A stretch of DNA of 64,000 nt. It comes from Candidatus Polarisedimenticolaceae bacterium. Lineage in GTDB: Bacteria > Acidobacteriota > Polarisedimenticolia > Polarisedimenticolales > DASRJG01. This document shows positions 56,683 to 64,000 of this stretch, in pieces (within the stretch, counting starts at the first letter, position 1; each line of letters begins with the position of its first letter). The stretch lies in NCBI GenBank assembly GCA_036275915.1, contig DASUCV010000002.1, forward strand, positions 124,001-188,000, read 5' to 3'. The notes under the pieces were generated by a model. That model had not been told where the DNA came from and did no database searches. It saw only the letters and a program-made list of their open reading frames with translations. The position numbers and the translations under genes were made by a program.

Positions 56683-57335
56683 TTCGCGACCTCCTTGAGC
56701 GCCGCACGCTCGTCTTGCGTGAGGAGCGCGACCGGAGCGCGCTGGCTGAGCTGGAGCGCCCGCACGTACGCGACGATCGCCCAGCGGTCGGCCTCCGGGA
56801 TCTGCGGCCCGTAGGAGGGCATCGTGCGGATCCCGTTCGTGATCGTGTTGTAGATGTGACCCACCGGCCTCGCCAGGACCGTCGCATCGTGCATGGATGT
56901 CGGGGGCACCCATGTCCCCTCTTGCAGGCGATCGGCGCGCGCCGCGACCATCCCGTCGCCGAAGCCGGCGAGGCCGTGGCACGGCGAGCAGTAGATCCCG
57001 AATCGCTCCTGCCCGCGATGGAGCAGGGTGGCGTTGACGGGAAGCGGGATCGCCTCGACCCACGCCCCGTCCTTGATCCCGAGGCGGACGGCGTCGTCGG
57101 ACGGCAGGTGGCCGCGCGCGACGGTGTTCGCGACCCAGGGCCTCTCCTCGCGCGCGTCGACGAAGAGCGGGTTCACCTGCTGGCTCTTGAACCGGCCCTG
57201 ATTGTCCATCCCCTGGATCGGGTGGACGCGCGGCAGGGCCGACAGGGTCGCGCGTGCCCTGAAGACGAAGGCGAACGGCAGCAGCGCCAAGCACGCCGCA
57301 AGGACGAAGATCGTCGGGAGCCGCTTGCGCAACAC
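56679..57335 (-). CDS. actE: ActE: monohaem cytochrome c of alternative complex III (locus 3)
   Basis: 218 aa, GTG start 3 bp after actD. An N-terminal hydrophobic region contains the lipobox-like LAAC at 12-15. One haem motif, YCSPCHGLAGFGDG near residue 120, and the C-terminal TMPSYGPQIPEADRWAIVAYVRAL (axial Met) are typical of ActE. It should pass electrons to the fused haem c of the caa3 oxidase. Confidence 0.9.
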   Translation of the reverse strand: MLRKRLPTIFVLAACLALLPFAFVFRARATLSALPRVHPIQGMDNQGRFKSQQVNPLFVDAREERPWVANTVARGHLPSDDAVRLGIKDGAWVEAIPLPVNATLLHRGQERFGIYCSPCHGLAGFGDGMVAARADRLQEGTWVPPTSMHDATVLARPVGHIYNTITNGIRTMPSYGPQIPEADRWAIVAYVRALQLSQRAPVALLTQDERAALKEVAK

Positions 57336-57338
57336 CGC

Positions 57339-57890
57339 CTACTCCTCGATCCACTCGACGCGGGTGCCGCCGGCGCCGCGGAGGAGACGGTCGGTCTCCT
57401 CCACGTCGAACCGAGGGTCCTTCGCGTCGATCGCGATGAAGAATGCGTCGGTCGTCGTGCGTCGGAACCGCTCGTTCCGGAAGAGCGGGTGGTGGAGCTG
57501 CGGCAGCCCGTTGAACACGAGCATCGCGAAGAACGCGGTGAGCGAGGCGAGCAGGATCGTCAGCTCGAAAGCGACCGGGATGTTCGCCGGCAGGCTGAAG
57601 AACGGCTTGCCGCTGATGATGATCGGGTAGTCGACGGCGTTCATCCACCACTGCATGAGCACGCCGCCGAGACAGCCGGTCGCCCCGGCGAAGAAGACGA
57701 GCCACGGGATGCGCGTCGGCCGCACGCCCATCGCGTCGTCCAGGCCGTGGACCGGGAACGGCGTGTACGCGTCCCAGCGCACGTAGCCCGCATCGCGGAC
57801 ACGCGACGCGGCGTGGGTCAGCGCGTCGGCGTCGGGGAACTCGGCGAGCAGTCCCCAGAGCGCGCGCTCGGCCTTCGGCGCCGCGCTCAT
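57339..57890 (-). CDS. actD: ActD: membrane subunit (DUF3341) of alternative complex III (locus 3)
   Basis: 183 aa, ATGA overlap with actC. The N-terminal domain ([46 protein letters not shown]) is followed by two helices (about 63-82, 102-124), LPQLHHPLF and [26 protein letters not shown]. It matches the locus-2 ActD block by block. Confidence 0.93.
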   Translation of the reverse strand: MSAAPKAERALWGLLAEFPDADALTHAASRVRDAGYVRWDAYTPFPVHGLDDAMGVRPTRIPWLVFFAGATGCLGGVLMQWWMNAVDYPIIISGKPFFSLPANIPVAFELTILLASLTAFFAMLVFNGLPQLHHPLFRNERFRRTTTDAFFIAIDAKDPRFDVEETDRLLRGAGGTRVEWIEE

Positions 57891-59292
57891 CGGTGGGCCT
57901 CGCGGTGCGGGCGCGGCATGACCGCCTTGACCTCCGCCATCGCGACCATCGGCAGGAAGCGGAGGAAGACCAGGAAGAGGGTGAAGAAGAGGCCGAACGA
58001 CCCCATGAGCGTGAGCACCTCGACCCAGGTCGGGGTGTACGATCCCCAGCTCGAAGGCAGGTAGTCGCGCGAGAGCGTCGTCACGATGATGACGAACCTC
58101 TCGAACCACATGCCGACGTTCACGGCTGCCGCGACGCCGAAGATGATCCACGGGTTGCTGCGGGCGCGGCGCGACCAGAACACCTGCGGCGCCGCGACGT
58201 TGCACATGACCATCGTCCAGTACGCCCACGCGTAGGGGCCGAAGGCGCGGTTCACGAAGACGAACCCCTCGACGGGGTTGCCCGAGTACCAGGAGATGAA
58301 GAACTCGATCGCGTAGGCGTAGCCGACCATCATCCCGGTCGCGAGGAGGATCTTGCACATGTTCTCGAGATGGCGCGGCGTGATGAGGTCCTTGAGGCCG
58401 AACCACGCGCGGCACGGCACCGAGAGCAGGAGCACCATCGCGAACCCGCCGAAGATCGCCCCGGCGACGAAGTACGGCGGGAAGATCGTCGCGTGCCATC
58501 CCGGCAGCATCGACGTCGCGAAATCGAAGCTGACGACGCTGTGCACCGAGAGCACGAGCGGCGTCGCGAGCCCGGCCAGGAGCAGATAGGAGCGCTCGTA
58601 GCGGTGCCAGTGCCGGTTGCTCCCTCGCCAGCCGAGAGCCGCGATCCCGTAGGCGATCTGGCGCACCTTCGTCTTCGCGCGGTCCCGGATCGTCGCGAGA
58701 TCGGGGATGAGCCCCATGTACCAGAAGCACAAGGAGACGGTGAAGTAGGTCCCGACCGCGAAGAAGTCCCAGAGGAGCGGGCTCCTGAAGTTCGGCCACA
58801 TGTCCATCTGGTTGGGGAGCGGCGCGATCCAGTACTCGAACCAGATGCGGCCGACATGGATGCCGGGGAAGAGCAGCGCGCAGATGACGGCGAAGATCGT
58901 CATTGCCTCCGCGAAGCGGTTGATCCCCGTGCGCCAGCGCTGCCGGAAGAGGTAGAGGATCGCCGAGATGAGCGTGCCGGCGTGGCCGATCCCGACCCAG
59001 AAGACGAAGTTCGTGATGTCGAAGCCCCAGGAAACCGGCTTGTTGAGCCCCCACACGCCGACGCCCGTCGTGATGAGGTAGAGCACGACGAGGCCGAGGA
59101 TCCCGGTGAACGAGGCCGCGATGGCGAAGGCGACGTACCAGGCCTTCGGCGGCTTCGGAGCCTCGACGATCGCGCAGACACGCTCGGTGACCCCCGCGTC
59201 GTCGAGCCCACCGAGGACGAGCGGCTGACGGGCGGTCGGATCTTGCGACGTGTTGTCGCGCCCGGCCCGCGGATCGAGGGCGGCGACGCCCA

Positions 59293-59293
<1 letters not shown>
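57887..59293 (-). CDS. actC: ActC: NrfD-like membrane subunit of alternative complex III (locus 3)
   Basis: 468 aa. About ten helices; [67 protein letters not shown] and [25 protein letters not shown] are the diagnostic blocks, nearly the same as in locus 2. Coupled to actB and actD by 4-bp overlaps. Confidence 0.94.
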
Positions 59294-62264
<2,971 letters not shown>

Positions 62265-62277
<13 letters not shown>

Positions 62278-62933
62278 GTGCTGCAGTCCTCGGAAGGGTT
62301 CAGGTGGTACTGCTCGCGGACCTTGCGGCCGATCGCCAGCCGGTCGGTGCCCGGCGGCGGCCAGTCCATCTTCGTGACGAGCTCGGGAGGGCGGAGGTGC
62401 GCGTCGGGGTTGCGGTGGCAGTCGAGGCACCACCCCATCGACAGCTTCTTCGCCTGATAGACGACCTCCATCTTGTCGACGCGGTCGTGGCACTCGGCGC
62501 ACCCGACGCCGCGCTGCACGTGGGCGCTGTGATTGAAGTAGACGAAATCGGGAAGGTCGTGGACGCGCACCCAAGGCACCGGCATCCCGCTCGCGTTGCT
62601 CTCACGAACGGTGAGGAGCTTCGGCGACGCCGACTTGATGTTGGTGTGGCAATTCATGCAGGTCTGCGTGGGCGGGATCGCGGCGTGGGCGGCGATCTCG
62701 ACCGTCGTGTGGCAGTAGCGGCAGTCGATGCCGAGCTGCCCGGCGTGGAGGAGATGCGAGTACGGGACCGGCTGCACGGGCGCGTAGCCGACGTCGGTCG
62801 TCGCGGGCGATCCGCCGTACCAGACCAGGAAGACGAGGAAGACCGGCACGCCGAGGGCGAGGCCCGCGAGCAGGGGCTTCAGATCGTCGACCCACTTGGG
62901 GAAGACGAACGGACGATTGCCGTCTTGTGCCAT
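62265..62933 (-). CDS. actA: ActA: pentahaem c-type cytochrome of alternative complex III (locus 3)
   Basis: 222 aa. One N-terminal helix (about 18-38) and five haem motifs: CRYCH, CMNCH, CAECH, CLDCH, CSTCH. DVGYAPVQPVPYSHLLHAGQLGIDCRYCH is nearly the same as in the locus-1 copy. It opens the complete act-cox operon of locus 3. The ATG at 62933 has no clear Shine-Dalgarno, and the likely promoter leaves about five leader bases. Confidence 0.94.
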
Positions 62934-62944
62934 GCGGACCGCGC

Positions 62945-62974
62945 ACTATATCGAGAGGCACGATCCGGGTGCAA
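62945..62974 (-). promoter_or_regulatory. Candidate promoter of the actABCDEF-cox operon
   Basis: Minus strand TTGCAC (62974-62969) and TATAGT (62950-62945), 18 bp apart. The -10 is good (5 of 6), the -35 weak (3 of 6). The expected start near 62938 would leave about five bases before the actA ATG. Confidence 0.45.
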
Positions 62975-63004
62975 GCGAACGGAAACGGTGAAATCGTTGG
63001 GACT

Positions 63005-63038
63005 GGCACCGATTTTCGTCCTTCAGAAAATCGGTGCC
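63005..63038. repeat. Inverted repeat GGCACCGATTTTC / GAAAATCGGTGCC
   Basis: Perfect 13-bp arms (63005-63017 and 63026-63038) with an 8-base loop, flanked by GGACT on the left and TGTCCTC on the right. It thus resembles the GGGGACAGGCACC-type members of dispersed palindromes. It lies 12 bp after the redoxin gene's stop, in the gap before actA. Confidence 0.8.
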
Positions 63039-63050
63039 TGTCCTCTTATT

Positions 63051-63659
63051 TCACGAACGGAACTTGATCCCGCAACCGACCGACTTGGTCTCTTTGACGG
63101 CGACGTCCTTACCGGAGGTGACCGCCTCGAGGGCGTTCTTGAGATAGGGGCTCGTCACGGCCTTCGCGTCTTCCTTGTTGTCGTCGATCGCGCCGTGGTA
63201 GACGAGCTTTCCGCCCTTGTCGAAGAGGAACGCTTCGGGGGTCCGCGTCGCCCCGAACGCCTTCGCGACCGACGAGGTCGCGTCGACGACGTACGGGAAG
63301 TTCATGCCGTCTTCCTTCGCTTTCGCCTGCATCGTGCCCATGTCGTCCTCGGGCGCGACGTTGGGATCGTTCGAGTTGATCGCGACGACGCCGATCCCCT
63401 TCGCGGCGTACTCGTTGCCGAGGGCGACGATCCGCGATTCCCACGCCTTGGCGAACGGGCAATGGTTGCAGGTGAAGACGACGAGGGTTCCCGCCGGCTT
63501 CTGAACCTGGGCGAGGGTGACGTCCTTGCCGTCGACGTTCTGCATCTTCACGTCGGTCGAGGGCATCTTGCCGCCGATCGTGAGCGGATCGCCGGCGAGG
63601 ATGAATCCCGCCGCGGCCGCGAGGACGAGCGGAACTGCCAATAGTGCCTTCCGGTTCAT
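63051..63659 (-). CDS. Periplasmic thioredoxin-fold (redoxin) protein
   Basis: 202 aa with a signal peptide (1-22). AGTLVVFTCNHCPFAKAWESRI holds the active-site Cys-x2-Cys of a peroxiredoxin-like/thioredoxin-like family common in many phyla. AFGATRTPEAFLFDKGGKLVYHGAIDDN supplies the cis-Pro loop and the conserved C-terminal strands. The Cys-containing end (SVGCGIKFRS) is usual for this family. Coupled by ATGA to the TlpA-like gene upstream; together they may serve cytochrome c or CuA maturation. Confidence 0.87.
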   Translation of the reverse strand: MNRKALLAVPLVLAAAAGFILAGDPLTIGGKMPSTDVKMQNVDGKDVTLAQVQKPAGTLVVFTCNHCPFAKAWESRIVALGNEYAAKGIGVVAINSNDPNVAPEDDMGTMQAKAKEDGMNFPYVVDATSSVAKAFGATRTPEAFLFDKGGKLVYHGAIDDNKEDAKAVTSPYLKNALEAVTSGKDVAVKETKSVGCGIKFRS

Positions 63660-64000
63660 GGAGCCTCCTTGGATGCAAGCGCCGCCTCGGCGCGCTTCTT
63701 GATGGTCGCGTAGTCGGCCTTCCCCTCCCAGTAGCGGACGAGCTTCCCGTCCTTGCCGTAGAGGAACGTCGCGGGGATCGAGCCGGTCCACCGCCGGTCG
63801 AGGCCATCGATGAATTTCTGATCGGTCTCCGCCTGGATGAAGGTCGGGAAGTCGACGCCCTGCTCGGTGAGGAACGTCTTCACATCGGCCGCGGAGTCCG
63901 ACATGTCGGCCGAGACGAGGACGAGGCGGAGTCCCTTCGGCGCGAGCTCGCGGGCCGCCTTGATGAGATCCGGGAACTCCTCGCGGCACGGCATGCACCA
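63656..64000 (-). CDS. TlpA/ResA-like thioredoxin, C-terminal part (cut by window edge)
   Basis: The frame is open to the right edge and starts in the active site WCMPCREEFPDL (Cys-x2-Cys). Then follow a helix, RLVLVSADMSDSAADVKTFL, the cis-Pro GSIPATFLYGKDGKLVRYWEG and a helical end. This is a membrane-anchored or exported thioredoxin such as TlpA/ResA, known to reduce apocytochrome c or CuA cysteines. The N-terminal part lies outside the window. Confidence 0.86.
   Translation of the reverse strand, partial: WCMPCREEFPDLIKAARELAPKGLRLVLVSADMSDSAADVKTFLTEQGVDFPTFIQAETDQKFIDGLDRRWTGSIPATFLYGKDGKLVRYWEGKADYATIKKRAEAALASKEAP

Overview
The window is about 66-70% G+C by eye, densely coded and almost free of intergenic DNA. 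It looks like an aerobic, multi-haem-rich member of the Acidobacteriota. That placement is an inference. It rests on alternative complex III (ACIII) gene clusters, GloVer/HAF-repeat secreted proteins that share a C-terminal module, and dispersed GGGGACWGTCCCC palindromes. No rRNA gene, tRNA gene or CRISPR array was recognised.

Three respiratory loci dominate. Locus 1 (1822-12856, + strand) joins actA, actB and an ActE-like cytochrome c to a CydA-like protein (bd-oxidase subunit I superfamily), three further c-type cytochromes and a universal-stress/PCP_red protein. The first seven genes overlap by 4 bp each. Locus 2 (44632 down to 36722, - strand) holds actC, actD and actF without A, B or E, then a cupredoxin-like protein and an A1-type haem-copper oxidase without fused cytochrome c. 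Locus 3 (62933 down to 49839, - strand) is a complete actABCDEF operon followed by a small membrane protein, SCO, a caa3-type CoxB with fused haem c, an A2-type CoxA (YSHPAVY) and further oxidase subunits. Act subunits absent from locus 1 are those present in locus 2, so there may be one split ACIII. Alternatively locus 1 may encode a separate ActAB/CydA-like complex.

A second theme is the small PCP_red domain, known from the end of the BchB/ChlB subunit of dark-operative protochlorophyllide reductase. It occurs about three times in the stress protein that ends locus 1. It also occurs at the C-termini of two proteins of a three-gene operon at 31353-33977 (Mrp-type ATPase, zinc-ribbon/PCP_red protein, radical SAM/SPASM protein). 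This suggests a shared maturation or cofactor function.

The left edge carries a partial ferrochelatase, SCO and DoxX. The right edge carries two thioredoxin-fold proteins. The accessory middle part (about 12.9-36.7 kb) contains a DUF4160/HTH toxin-antitoxin-like pair with a palindrome over its ribosome-binding site, an ECF sigma/anti-sigma/Spy-like operon, a di-haem peroxidase, an archaemetzincin-like protease, four acetyltransferase-like genes, a TIR-like/PilZ fusion lacking the expected catalytic Glu, and a TetA-like transporter preceded by a putative leader peptide and terminator. No intergenic stretch exceeds about 300 bases except 31000-31352, which holds that leader region.
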